Shown in pieces: positions 1 to 6,061 of a stretch of 7,323 bases of DNA (the first letter of the stretch is position 1; the number at the start of each line of letters is the position of its first letter). A program made the translations under genes and the position numbers. The stretch is from DSBX01 sp046484845 (GTDB lineage Bacteria > Hydrothermota > Tepidihabitantia > Tepidihabitantales > Tepidihabitantaceae). The DNA lies in NCBI GenBank assembly GCA_046484845.1, contig JAWOIB010000164.1, positions 1 to 7,323 of the forward strand. Reading direction: 5' to 3'. The notes beneath the pieces are model-generated. The model saw only the letters and a list, made by a program, of their open reading frames with translations, was not told the DNA's origin and made no database searches.

Positions 1-1
1 G

Positions 2-481
2 CAAGACGCCGACCCTATAGTGCATCTCAACATTCACGGCAAAGGGCATGTTGATAAGGTTATTCAGAAGGTCTCCGAACTTCTTCATTTTTTTGATCGT
101 GGTCATTTGACCCCGTACGAAGGTTTCTTCCTGCTATGCGCAATTCAACTGCATGATACCGGAATCGTCTATGGGCGACACAACCACGAGAGAAATGCTG
201 CTAGGATTCTTGAAGAAAAAGGCAAACTATATATTCCTTGTGCATTCGAAAGAAAAGTAATTGAAAAAATAGCTTTAGTGCATGGTGGCGCATGCGATGG
301 GGACCGCGACACCATTCGACATCTTTCATTGAAGAAGCAGCTTTATTATAGAGATATACGACCCGGACGTGGACGAGACCGCCGAGGTCATCGTCGCCAA
401 GCAGCGCAACGGCCCGCTCGGGACGATCCGGCTGACCTTCCGCGGCGAGTGCATGAGATTCGAGGGGCAATACATCCATGA
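2..481 (+). CDS. HD-domain phosphohydrolase fragment (HD-CE-like), open at left edge and truncated at right
   Basis: The frame is open from base 2, so the GTG at 20 need not be the start and the N-terminus probably lies outside the window. Counting from that GTG, visible motifs are IHGKGH (H6, H10), the metal-binding pair LHD (H45-D46), a downstream H54/H56 in RHNHERNA, and ALVHGG near residue 87. This order resembles the HD domains found beside HSP90-like ATPases in conflict systems (HD-CE type), which hydrolyse phosphate esters or nucleotides. The family resemblance is from memory. The match stops at about LKKQLYYRDI (near 356). The last helices, which normally carry the fourth metal-ligand Asp, are absent. 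Beyond that the frame only reads an out-of-frame dnaB tail to a stop at 479-481. GC content is about 44% here against about 72% just downstream. This is a broken gene, an inserted foreign piece or a chimeric contig end. I am confident of the HD fold and unsure of the subfamily. Confidence 0.6.
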   Translation, partial: QDADPIVHLNIHGKGHVDKVIQKVSELLHFFDRGHLTPYEGFFLLCAIQLHDTGIVYGRHNHERNAARILEEKGKLYIPCAFERKVIEKIALVHGGACDGDRDTIRHLSLKKQLYYRDIRPGRGRDRRGHRRQAAQRPARDDPADLPRRVHEIRGAIHP

Positions 482-554
482 AGCCCCCGGCGGCGAAGGC
501 CCGCCCGGGCCGGCGCTCGGGCCGGAACCGGAAGACGACCAGCTGCCTGACTGA
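357..554 (+). pseudogene. dnaB: Replicative DNA helicase DnaB, C-terminal remnant (5' part missing)
   Basis: In this frame the peptide YDPDVDETAEVIVAKQRNGP is followed by LGTIRLTF and MRFEGQ. This is the characteristic end of the RecA-like motor of DnaB, where the arginine-finger segment AKQRNGP (396-416) contacts the neighbouring subunit's ATP in the hexamer. A 26-residue Gly/Pro/Glu-rich tail follows to the TGA at 552-554. The frame upstream is closed by a TGA at 330-332, and everything 5' of about 354 is AT-rich sequence unlike DnaB, so roughly 85% of the helicase is absent. The GTG at 369 is not a believable start because it lies inside the conserved domain. The stop overlaps the radA start (TGATG), so the two genes were co-transcribed. 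Either dnaB is genuinely interrupted here, which would need a second copy because DnaB is essential, or the contig is wrongly joined. Confidence 0.85.
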
Positions 555-1936
555 TGGCCCGCAAGAGCGCCGCCGCCAGCGTGTTCGTCTGCCAGGACTG
601 TGGCAACGAGAACCCCCGCTGGCTCGGCCGCTGCCCGGCCTGCGGAGCCTGGAACACCCTCGTCGAGGAACAGCGCGCGCCGGCGAAGACCACCCGCAAC
701 CGCCGCGCCGCGGACGCGCCCGTCCGCCCGGTCCGGCTCAGTGAAGTCAAGGCCGGCCGCACCTCACGCGCGCCGACCGGCATCGGCGAGCTCGACCGGG
801 TGCTCGGCGGCGGGCTGGTGCCCGGCTCGCTGATCCTCATCGGCGGCGAGCCCGGCATCGGCAAGTCCACCCTGACGCTGCAGGTCTGCGACAAACTCGC
901 CGCGGCCGGCACCCGCCTGCTCTACGTCTCGGGCGAAGAATCGGCGGAACAGATCCGGCTCCGCGCCGAGCGGCTCGGGGTCGCCGGCGACAACGTCCAC
1001 CTGCTCTGCGCGGTCGGGCTCGAGGAAATCGTCGAGGCCGCGGCCGAGATCCAACCCGGGCTGCTGGTGGTGGACTCCATCCAGACCGTCTTCTCCGCCC
1101 ACCTGACCAGCGCGCCGGGCAGCGTGGCCCAGGTCCGCGAATGCACCGCCGAGCTCCTCCGGCTCGCCAAGGCCCGGGTCATCACCACCGTGCTCATCGG
1201 GCACGTCACCAAGTATGGCGCCATCGCCGGGCCCCGGACTCTCGAGCACATGGTCGACGCGGTGCTCTCGTTCGAGGGCGAACGGTTCCAGCAGTACCGG
1301 ATTGTCCGGGCGGTCAAAAACCGCTTCGGCTCGACCAACGAAATCGGCGTGTTCGAAATGGCCGACGCCGGGTTGGTCGAGGTCGCCAACCCGTCCCGCT
1401 TCTTCCTGTCCGACCGCAAGTCCGACGTCTCGGGCTCCGCGGTCGCCGCCACCCTGGAGGGCACCCGCCCGCTGCTGGTCGAGGTCCAGGCCCTGGCGGC
1501 GAGCACCCCCTATGCCCTGCCCCAGCGGGTGGCCACCGGCTTCGACAACCGGCGCCTGAACATGCTGCTCTGCGTGCTCGAGCGCCGCGCCGGGGTCGCC
1601 ACCTCGGGCCAGGACGTCTTTCTCAACGTGGCCGGCGGCCTGAAGATCCAGGAGCCGGCCGCCGACCTCGCGGTCGTCGCCGCGCTCGCCTCCTCGGTGC
1701 GCGACACCCCGCTCCCGACCGACGCCGTCCTGATCGGCGAGGTGGGGCTGGGCGGCGAGGTCCGCAGCGTATCCCGGGCCGAAGCCCGTGTCAACGAAGC
1801 GGCCCGGCTTGGATTCGGCCGAGTAATATTGTCCCGGCGCAACCTTTCACGGGAAGTCAAGGCCGTCGCCGGGACCCAAACCATCGGCGTTGAGTCGGTC
1901 CGCGCCGCGCTCGAAGCACTCGGGGTAGTGCGATGA
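554..1936 (+). CDS. radA: DNA repair protein RadA (Sms), branch-migration helicase
   Basis: This is a full-length RadA of 460 residues, the usual family size. It is a hexameric ATPase that drives branch migration of RecA-made recombination intermediates. The domains are in the standard order. A C4 zinc finger comes first (C13, C16, C27, C30, with the RWLGRCPACG signature). The RecA-like core follows, with Walker A GGEPGIGKST (97-106), Walker B LLVVDS (D174), HVTKYGAIAGPR (217-228) and the RadA-specific KNRFG motif (255-259). A Lon-protease-like C-terminal domain fills about 285-455. The ATG overlaps the dnaB stop by one base. No Shine-Dalgarno is visible, so translation is probably coupled to dnaB termination. 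A PIN-TRAM gene follows 33 bases downstream. All key residues are intact and the protein should be active. Confidence 0.97.
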   Translation: MARKSAAASVFVCQDCGNENPRWLGRCPACGAWNTLVEEQRAPAKTTRNRRAADAPVRPVRLSEVKAGRTSRAPTGIGELDRVLGGGLVPGSLILIGGEPGIGKSTLTLQVCDKLAAAGTRLLYVSGEESAEQIRLRAERLGVAGDNVHLLCAVGLEEIVEAAAEIQPGLLVVDSIQTVFSAHLTSAPGSVAQVRECTAELLRLAKARVITTVLIGHVTKYGAIAGPRTLEHMVDAVLSFEGERFQQYRIVRAVKNRFGSTNEIGVFEMADAGLVEVANPSRFFLSDRKSDVSGSAVAATLEGTRPLLVEVQALAASTPYALPQRVATGFDNRRLNMLLCVLERRAGVATSGQDVFLNVAGGLKIQEPAADLAVVAALASSVRDTPLPTDAVLIGEVGLGGEVRSVSRAEARVNEAARLGFGRVILSRRNLSREVKAVAGTQTIGVESVRAALEALGVVR

Positions 1937-1959
1937 GCCCGCGGCCCGGCTGCTGCCCC

Positions 1960-1964
1960 GGAGG
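1960..1964 (+). promoter_or_regulatory. Shine-Dalgarno GGAGG for the PIN-TRAM gene
   Basis: GGAGG lies 5 nt upstream of the ATG at 1970. It fixes that ATG as the start of the 189-residue product. This rules out an upstream start that would restore the N-terminal membrane helices of YacL. Confidence 0.8.
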
Positions 1965-1969
1965 ATTAC

Positions 1970-2539
1970 ATGCTCTTCCGCAAACCCCCTGTGTTCGTGA
2001 TGGACATCGAAACCCTGGCCGACCTGCGGGTCACCCGGTTTCTCGAGTACGGCCTGGTTACCGGGCGGCTGCTGCTGCCCGAGCCGGCGGAGACTGACGA
2101 AAACACCCGCCACGTCGCGGACCGCGCCCGAGAAGCCATCGACCGGCTGAAGAAAATTAAGGGCCTGCAGGTCAAGGTCGAACCCAGGCTGGCCGACCCC
2201 GACCGGCTGCTGGCCGAGGCCCGGCGGGCCGGGGCCACGCTCCTCACCGCCCGGCCCGACCTCAAGGCCGCCGCCAACGGCCTCAACGTCGTGTCCATCG
2301 CCGAGATCTACACCCTGTTCAAGCCGGTCCAGCACGCCGGCAACGTCGTCCGGCTGCGCATCAGCAAGCGCGGCCGGGAAAAGGACGAAAGCATCGGTTA
2401 CGTCGACGGGGTCAAGGTCGTGGTCGAGAAATGCGCGGCCGCCATCGGCCAGGAACTCGAAGTCGTGGTGATGGGCTCGTTGGACACCGAGGCGGGCCAG
2501 GTCGTGTTCGCCCGGCCCCGGTTCACCGAGCTGCGCTGA
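1970..2539 (+). CDS. PIN-TRAM domain protein, YacL-like without membrane segments
   Basis: The 189 residues align from memory with the cytosolic half of YacL-type proteins: a PIN (PilT N-terminus) domain at about 8-115, then a TRAM RNA/DNA-binding domain at about 120-186. Recognisable segments are VFVMDIETLADL (family: KILDTSVIIDGR), FKPVQHAGNVV (family: LKPVVLPGE), IGYVDGVKVVVEK (family: VGYLDDGTMIVVE) and VVFARP (family: MIFAKP). The N-terminal helices of Bacillus-type YacL are absent, so the protein should be cytosolic. PIN nucleases use three or four acidic residues. Here D12 survives and D76 or D78 may replace the third, but the usual TND motif is TAR (93-95), and no clear counterpart of the conserved NELQ glutamate is seen. 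It may therefore bind nucleic acid without cutting it. Position after radA matches the radA-disA-yacL order of Firmicutes with disA missing. Family assignment is firm; loss of activity is inferred. Confidence 0.85.
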   Translation: MLFRKPPVFVMDIETLADLRVTRFLEYGLVTGRLLLPEPAETDENTRHVADRAREAIDRLKKIKGLQVKVEPRLADPDRLLAEARRAGATLLTARPDLKAAANGLNVVSIAEIYTLFKPVQHAGNVVRLRISKRGREKDESIGYVDGVKVVVEKCAAAIGQELEVVVMGSLDTEAGQVVFARPRFTELR

Positions 2540-2548
2540 CCGGCGGGC

Positions 2549-2577
2549 TTGACCGGCCCGGCGCCCGGACCTACAAT
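2549..2577 (+). promoter_or_regulatory. Sigma70-type promoter for the lipoprotein gene, leaderless arrangement
   Basis: A -35 box TTGACC (2549-2554) and a -10 box TACAAT (2572-2577) are separated by exactly 17 nt, five of six consensus matches in each. The -10 box ends 6 nt before the GTG at 2584, so the predicted transcription start falls on or next to the start codon. No Shine-Dalgarno is present in the gap. Confidence 0.7.
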
Positions 2578-2583
2578 CATCCC

Positions 2584-3000
2584 GTGAAGACGCTCGCGCT
2601 CGGTTGCCTGCTGTTGTTGCTGCTCGCCTGCAAGGACCCGTTCGACTACGAGCACCGCGACCCGAACCTGCCCGCGCCGCCCGGGCCGCCGGTTCCCACC
2701 ACCCCGGCGGACAGCACCAACACGCGCAACTACGCCTACCCGCAGGACGTGACGCTCGGCTGGACCCCGGTGGCGGGCGCGGAATTCTACCAGGTCGAGG
2801 TCTACCGCGACTCGGTGTTCATCGAACAGAACCTCGCCCTGCCGCTGCTCGACCGCGTGTCCGGCCCGGGCACCGACATCCGGCTCGGCCGGTACGGGTA
2901 CTACTGGTGGCGGGTCCGCGCGGACAACGCCCGGCGCTGGAAAGCGCCGACCGACTGGTCGGTGGTCTTCGTCTTCCTGCTGCCCAACCCGGCCGACTGA
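2584..3000 (+). CDS. Small lipoprotein with an FN3/Ig-like domain, function unknown
   Basis: From the GTG at 2584 the product is 138 residues. It begins MKTLALGCLLLLLLACKD, a short type II signal peptide with lipobox LLAC and the lipidated cysteine at C16. It is therefore expected to be anchored in a membrane by SPase II processing. A Pro-rich linker (27-41) leads into one beta-sandwich-like domain at about 54-132, with the FN3-type pattern DVTLGWTPVAGAEFYQVEVY and WWRVRADNA. This pattern is common in surface proteins of FCB-type bacteria that bind partners or sugars. The ORF is open further upstream, but earlier starts lie inside the PIN-TRAM gene and would spoil the signal peptide. The promoter also points to this GTG. 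The gene ends 10 bases from the convergent minus-strand gene. The specific role is unknown. Confidence 0.8.
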   Translation: MKTLALGCLLLLLLACKDPFDYEHRDPNLPAPPGPPVPTTPADSTNTRNYAYPQDVTLGWTPVAGAEFYQVEVYRDSVFIEQNLALPLLDRVSGPGTDIRLGRYGYYWWRVRADNARRWKAPTDWSVVFVFLLPNPAD

Positions 3001-3010
3001 CCGGGCGGCC

Positions 3011-3226
3011 CTACCGCGCCAGCAACGCTGTCAGCAACAGCACGCTCAGCCCACTCAGCACCAGCATCCCGGCCAGCACCAACACCGCCGCGACCGCCGG
3101 CCGGACCGGCCGCCCGTCCCGCCGGCTGAACGCTTCCGGGAACCGGCCGACCAGCAGCCAGGTCATCGCGGCCGCGGCCAGCGCCATCACCCCGAGCCAG
3201 ACCAGGAGCGTAACGGTCCCGCTCAA
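3011..3226 (-). CDS. Small two-helix membrane protein, unknown function
   Basis: This is a 71-residue ORF with a TTG start at 3226, 6 nt after the stop of the Asp-box gene, so it is very likely co-transcribed with it. Two hydrophobic helices, at about 5-26 and 44-69, are joined by a basic loop (GRFPEAFSRRDGRPVRP). This suggests a hairpin with the loop on the cytoplasmic side. No known family is recognised. The start is uncertain. There is no clear Shine-Dalgarno, and GTG at 3190 or ATG at 3187 would also be possible but would cut into the first helix. The long plus-strand frame across this region is a GC shadow: it lacks a start context and conserved motifs. Confidence 0.55.
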   Translation of the reverse strand: MSGTVTLLVWLGVMALAAAAMTWLLVGRFPEAFSRRDGRPVRPAVAAVLVLAGMLVLSGLSVLLLTALLAR

Positions 3227-3232
3227 CCCGGG

Positions 3233-5350
3233 CTACTCAACCTTGACCAGGCGGACCGGTGCTTCGCCGGCCGCCCTCGGCTGGGTCACGAAATACACCC
3301 CGGCCGGCAGGCCGCGCAGGTCAACGGCTGCTCCCCTGCTCCCGGCCGGCAGCGCCAGTTGGCGGACCCGCCGCCCGGCCACGTCACGCAGCTCCAGCTC
3401 GAGGCCGGAAGCCGGGGCGGTCTCCAGTACCACATACCCCCGGCAGGGGTTCGGCCGGACGGTGAGCCGGGCCAGCGGTGGCACCCGCCCGCCCCATCGC
3501 GGCTCATCCTGCCGCAACGCCCAGTCGCCGAAGCCCATGACGAGGCCGCCCTCACCAACCGCCCACATGCGCGCGCTGTCCAGGACGAAGACCGCGGTAA
3601 GCCGGGAACCGAACTCGCTGCTGTCAGCAACCCAGGTCTCGCCGCCGTCGGTCGTCCGGACGATACGCCCGTGCCGGCCGACCGCGACTCCGTGCTGTGG
3701 GCCGGCGAAATGAACCGCTTCCAGGCTCTCCGCGACCGGCATTAACTGCCAGGTTCCTCCGCCATCTTCGGTGCGCAGCAGACCGGCAACACCGGCGGCC
3801 CAACCGCTGCGGGAGTCGTTCATATGAATCCCCCGCACCTGAGATGCGGAATACTGCTCCAACCAGGTATTGCCGCCGTCGGTCGTCGCCATGATTATCC
3901 CGCGACCATCGGTCAACCAGCCGGAGTCCGGGCTTGTGAAACTCAGCTCCCCGACTGGCCCGACGACTGCCGACATCTGTAACCAGCTTTCCCCGCCATC
4001 TGTCGTCCGAACCGGATTGCCCGAGGCGTGGTCGCCCGGATGCCAGCCATGCAACGAATCCAGAAAGAACAGCCGGGAGGCTTGCCAGTAGGGACTCCTC
4101 GTCCATGTCTCTATGGAATCAATGGTAATCCAGTTAAGACCGCCATTACTGCTGCGTCGAATTCGGCGCCAGCCCCAGTACTCCGGTACCGGGTCAGCCC
4201 ACCACCAGAGACTGTCCTCGCTGATGAATATGGCCTTGTCGGTGACAGCGATGCCTCGGCACCGTCGGTCAGGTTTGCCCGCTACCGCAGAGTCCGCCTG
4301 CCAGTTTCTTCCGCCATCCGAAGTCCGGAGCAAGGCTTGCGGACCGACCGCCCAGCCGGACAGCGAATCTACGAACTGCACCTCGGTCAAGTCGCTCGTC
4401 GTCCCGCCCCGGGCGACAGTCCAGGAACGACCGGAGTCCGCACTGCCCCAGACGATGCCGCCGGCAGCGCAGACCCACACTCGCGCCCCGGCCCGGGCCG
4501 CGACCCCGGTTGCCCTGGTCGGCGGCAGCAGCGGCTCGTACCGGCTCCCCGTGTCCTCGAACACACGGACTCCGCCCCGTTCAAGACCATAGACCAACCC
4601 GCCACTCACGTCACAACCGAACCCGGAGCCATAGGCATCAAGCTGCCAGTTCACACCGCCGTCGGACGTTCTGGCCCAGCGGTTGTAGCCCGGAACACGG
4701 GGACTGCCGCTCCATCCGTAGTAGTTGCATACCCCGTGCAGAGAGTCTGCAAAACCCAACGTGTTCATCCTGTAGTAAACGGAATAGTCGGGTATCCGTC
4801 CGCGTTGGGTCCAACTTGTGCCGCCATCGGAACTGTGTTCGACCCAGCCGTAGGCATCCCCGCGCCAGCCGTGAGCGGTGTCAGTGAACCAGACGGGCCC
4901 CAAGAGGGCCCCGCGGTCTTCCCAGGCAGCCCCGGCATTGGTGCTCCAGAGTAGTCGGTCACTGCCGGTGATGAACACTACCCTGTCGGTAAGGAAGCGA
5001 ACCCGGCCTGCCGAACCCGGCACGGGAACCGAATCCCAGCTTGCGCCGGCATTCTCGGTCCGGTACACGACATCGCCCTCGGCAATCACTATCCCGAGCG
5101 CCGGGTGGCGGAACTCGACATCCAGCAGGTTCCGCGCCGAGAACCTCGGCACCCGGTACCAACTCGCACCGTTGTCGTAGGACTGGAGAGACAACCCGTC
5201 CTGCCCGACGACCCAGACCCGGTCACCGACGCTGGAGATACCATTGAAAGCACCCCCGCTCAGGTAGTGCCACTGCCCGCCGGCAGCCGGGCTGGGGCCG
5301 GCCAACAGCGCAACAGCCAGTAGCGTAAGCCACAGCCTGGAAACAAGCAC
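3233..5350 (-). CDS. Secreted Asp-box (Ycf48/BNR-like) beta-propeller protein with C-terminal sorting domain
   Basis: The start is placed at the GTG at 5350 (705 residues). AGGAGG precedes it, and it gives a clean Sec signal peptide, MLVSRLWLTLLAVALLAGPSPAAG. The body holds twelve Asp boxes (S/T-x-D/N-x-G-x-x-W), for example RTSDGGRNW at 342-350 and RTTDGGETW at 565-573. Each sits at a beta-propeller turn, and segments of the form DSLHGW or DSLSGWAVG recur between them, as in Ycf48-like proteins. Residues 628-705 form a Por/T9SS-type sorting domain: LTVRPNPCRGYVVLE, then LRDVAGRRVRQL, DLRGLPAGVYFV and a terminal VRLVKVE. Such domains direct export across the outer membrane and surface anchoring in Bacteroidota. 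The protein is probably an exported surface or extracellular binding protein. No catalytic residues are evident, so Asp boxes alone do not make it a sialidase. It has its own promoter, and a small membrane protein follows by 6 nt. Confidence 0.9.
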   Translation of the reverse strand: MLVSRLWLTLLAVALLAGPSPAAGGQWHYLSGGAFNGISSVGDRVWVVGQDGLSLQSYDNGASWYRVPRFSARNLLDVEFRHPALGIVIAEGDVVYRTENAGASWDSVPVPGSAGRVRFLTDRVVFITGSDRLLWSTNAGAAWEDRGALLGPVWFTDTAHGWRGDAYGWVEHSSDGGTSWTQRGRIPDYSVYYRMNTLGFADSLHGVCNYYGWSGSPRVPGYNRWARTSDGGVNWQLDAYGSGFGCDVSGGLVYGLERGGVRVFEDTGSRYEPLLPPTRATGVAARAGARVWVCAAGGIVWGSADSGRSWTVARGGTTSDLTEVQFVDSLSGWAVGPQALLRTSDGGRNWQADSAVAGKPDRRCRGIAVTDKAIFISEDSLWWWADPVPEYWGWRRIRRSSNGGLNWITIDSIETWTRSPYWQASRLFFLDSLHGWHPGDHASGNPVRTTDGGESWLQMSAVVGPVGELSFTSPDSGWLTDGRGIIMATTDGGNTWLEQYSASQVRGIHMNDSRSGWAAGVAGLLRTEDGGGTWQLMPVAESLEAVHFAGPQHGVAVGRHGRIVRTTDGGETWVADSSEFGSRLTAVFVLDSARMWAVGEGGLVMGFGDWALRQDEPRWGGRVPPLARLTVRPNPCRGYVVLETAPASGLELELRDVAGRRVRQLALPAGSRGAAVDLRGLPAGVYFVTQPRAAGEAPVRLVKVE
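3632..5182 (-). repeat. Twelve Asp-box repeats within the beta-propeller gene
   Basis: Twelve copies of an S/T-x-D/N-x-G-x-x-W motif are encoded, at residues about 57, 97, 136, 173, 228, 303, 343, 400, 449, 489, 527 and 565 counted from the GTG start. Most are 37 to 40 residues apart, with longer gaps of 49 to 75 residues where blades carry insertions. At DNA level the motif recurs on the plus strand as ccgccgtcggtcgtc-like strings, for example near 3645 and 3869. Copies have otherwise diverged. Confidence 0.85.
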
Positions 5351-5354
5351 AACT

Positions 5355-5360
5355 CCTCCT
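5355..5360 (-). promoter_or_regulatory. Shine-Dalgarno AGGAGG deciding the start of the Asp-box gene
   Basis: On the minus strand AGGAGG lies 4 nt before GTG 5350-5348. The nearest alternatives are ATG at 5386 and TTG at 5428. They lie in or next to the promoter region and would place 12 to 26 polar residues ahead of the signal peptide. Confidence 0.75.
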
Positions 5361-5400
5361 CTCGGTCCGGACCCTGCCGGAAGCATCGTATCGTCATCCC

Positions 5401-5428
5401 AGTCTAGGTCTCGGGCAAGAAGTGTCAA
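5401..5428 (-). promoter_or_regulatory. Sigma70-type promoter of the Asp-box gene
   Basis: On the minus strand a perfect -35 box TTGACA (5428-5423) is followed after 16 nt by TAGACT (5406-5401), four of six matches to the -10 consensus. Transcription would start near 5394, giving a leader of about 44 nt that contains the AGGAGG. It separates this gene from the upstream tag operon. Confidence 0.7.
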
Positions 5429-5470
5429 GCGTGGCTTCGCGGCCCGCGCTGACCTGCCCGCGGCACCATC

Positions 5471-6061
5471 CTACCGCCGCTTCCGCCCCTGCCCGAACTG
5501 GGCCAGCATTCCGAGCACGGCCAGGAACAGCCACGCGCCGACAATGTACGGCAACCGCCCCGCGCCCACATTCAGCGGCGCGAGCGCCTCGACGCCGCGG
5601 TTCATATCCAGCCAGCCGGCCAGATGAAACGCGCCCAGCGCGACTCCCCACGCGCCGGCCAGCGCGGACAGGATGGTCACCATCGCCCGCTCCAGGAACA
5701 CGGTGACGAGGCCGAACACCACCGCGACCGCGGCCACCACCAGCCAGATTGCGGTCCCGCCGCCCCCGGCAAACGCGAAGAGCGCCAGCATCGCGCCGAT
5801 GCCCGCCCCGAGCAGGAACACCCCGACCTTGTACACCAGCGTTGCCAGCACCGCGCCCAGCGCGCCCGCGGCCAGCACGACAATCACCACCACCAGCGGC
5901 GCGATGCCGCTGATGCCGGCGGTCACGAACCAGCCCAGCCCGGCCCCGCACAGGAACCCGGCCACCGCCAGCGTCACCCGCAGCAGCCGGTACCCGAAGA
6001 AACAGATGAACGCGCCCAGCGCTATCGCCAGCACCGCGCCCGCCGTGCCTGACAGTATCAT
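5471..6061 (-). CDS. Seven-helix membrane protein, DUF4203/TMEM198-like
   Basis: With the ATG at 6061 the product is 196 residues. This start has AAGGAG 7 nt upstream. The longer reading to 6118 lies wholly inside tag and has no ribosome site. Hydrophobic segments are at about 7-24, 28-47, 55-76, 79-98, 103-122, 127-147 and 169-187, followed by a basic tail GQGRKRR that is likely cytoplasmic. The Gly-rich helices with GAFICFFGYRLLRVTLAVAGFLCGAGLGW near the N-terminus resemble DUF4203/TMEM198 proteins, whose bacterial role is unknown. Its ATG overlaps the tag stop as ATGA, so it is translationally coupled to tag. No catalytic or transport motif is seen. Family assignment is from pattern memory and moderate. 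Confidence 0.7.
   Translation of the reverse strand: MILSGTAGAVLAIALGAFICFFGYRLLRVTLAVAGFLCGAGLGWFVTAGISGIAPLVVVIVVLAAGALGAVLATLVYKVGVFLLGAGIGAMLALFAFAGGGGTAIWLVVAAVAVVFGLVTVFLERAMVTILSALAGAWGVALGAFHLAGWLDMNRGVEALAPLNVGAGRLPYIVGAWLFLAVLGMLAQFGQGRKRR

Noticed and set aside
2..554. HD fragment as an intein inside dnaB
   Set aside because: DnaB inteins are common, but no intein N-terminal Cys/Ser block or C-terminal HN junction is visible, the frames differ on the two sides, and the insert is an HD domain.
388..1506. Minus-strand ORFs of 161-194 codons opposite radA
   Set aside because: radA on the plus strand is unmistakable and full length. These frames show no motif or start signal.
4028..4954. 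Long plus-strand ORF (308 codons) and other plus-strand frames across 3250-5320
   Set aside because: They are antisense to the Asp-box gene, have no ribosome site or conserved motif, and are Arg/Pro/Ser-rich as expected of GC-driven shadow frames.
5430..5470. Possible terminator after the DUF4203-like gene
   Set aside because: Only a 5-bp CCGCG/CGCGG pairing and no T-tract, so it cannot be told from general GC richness.
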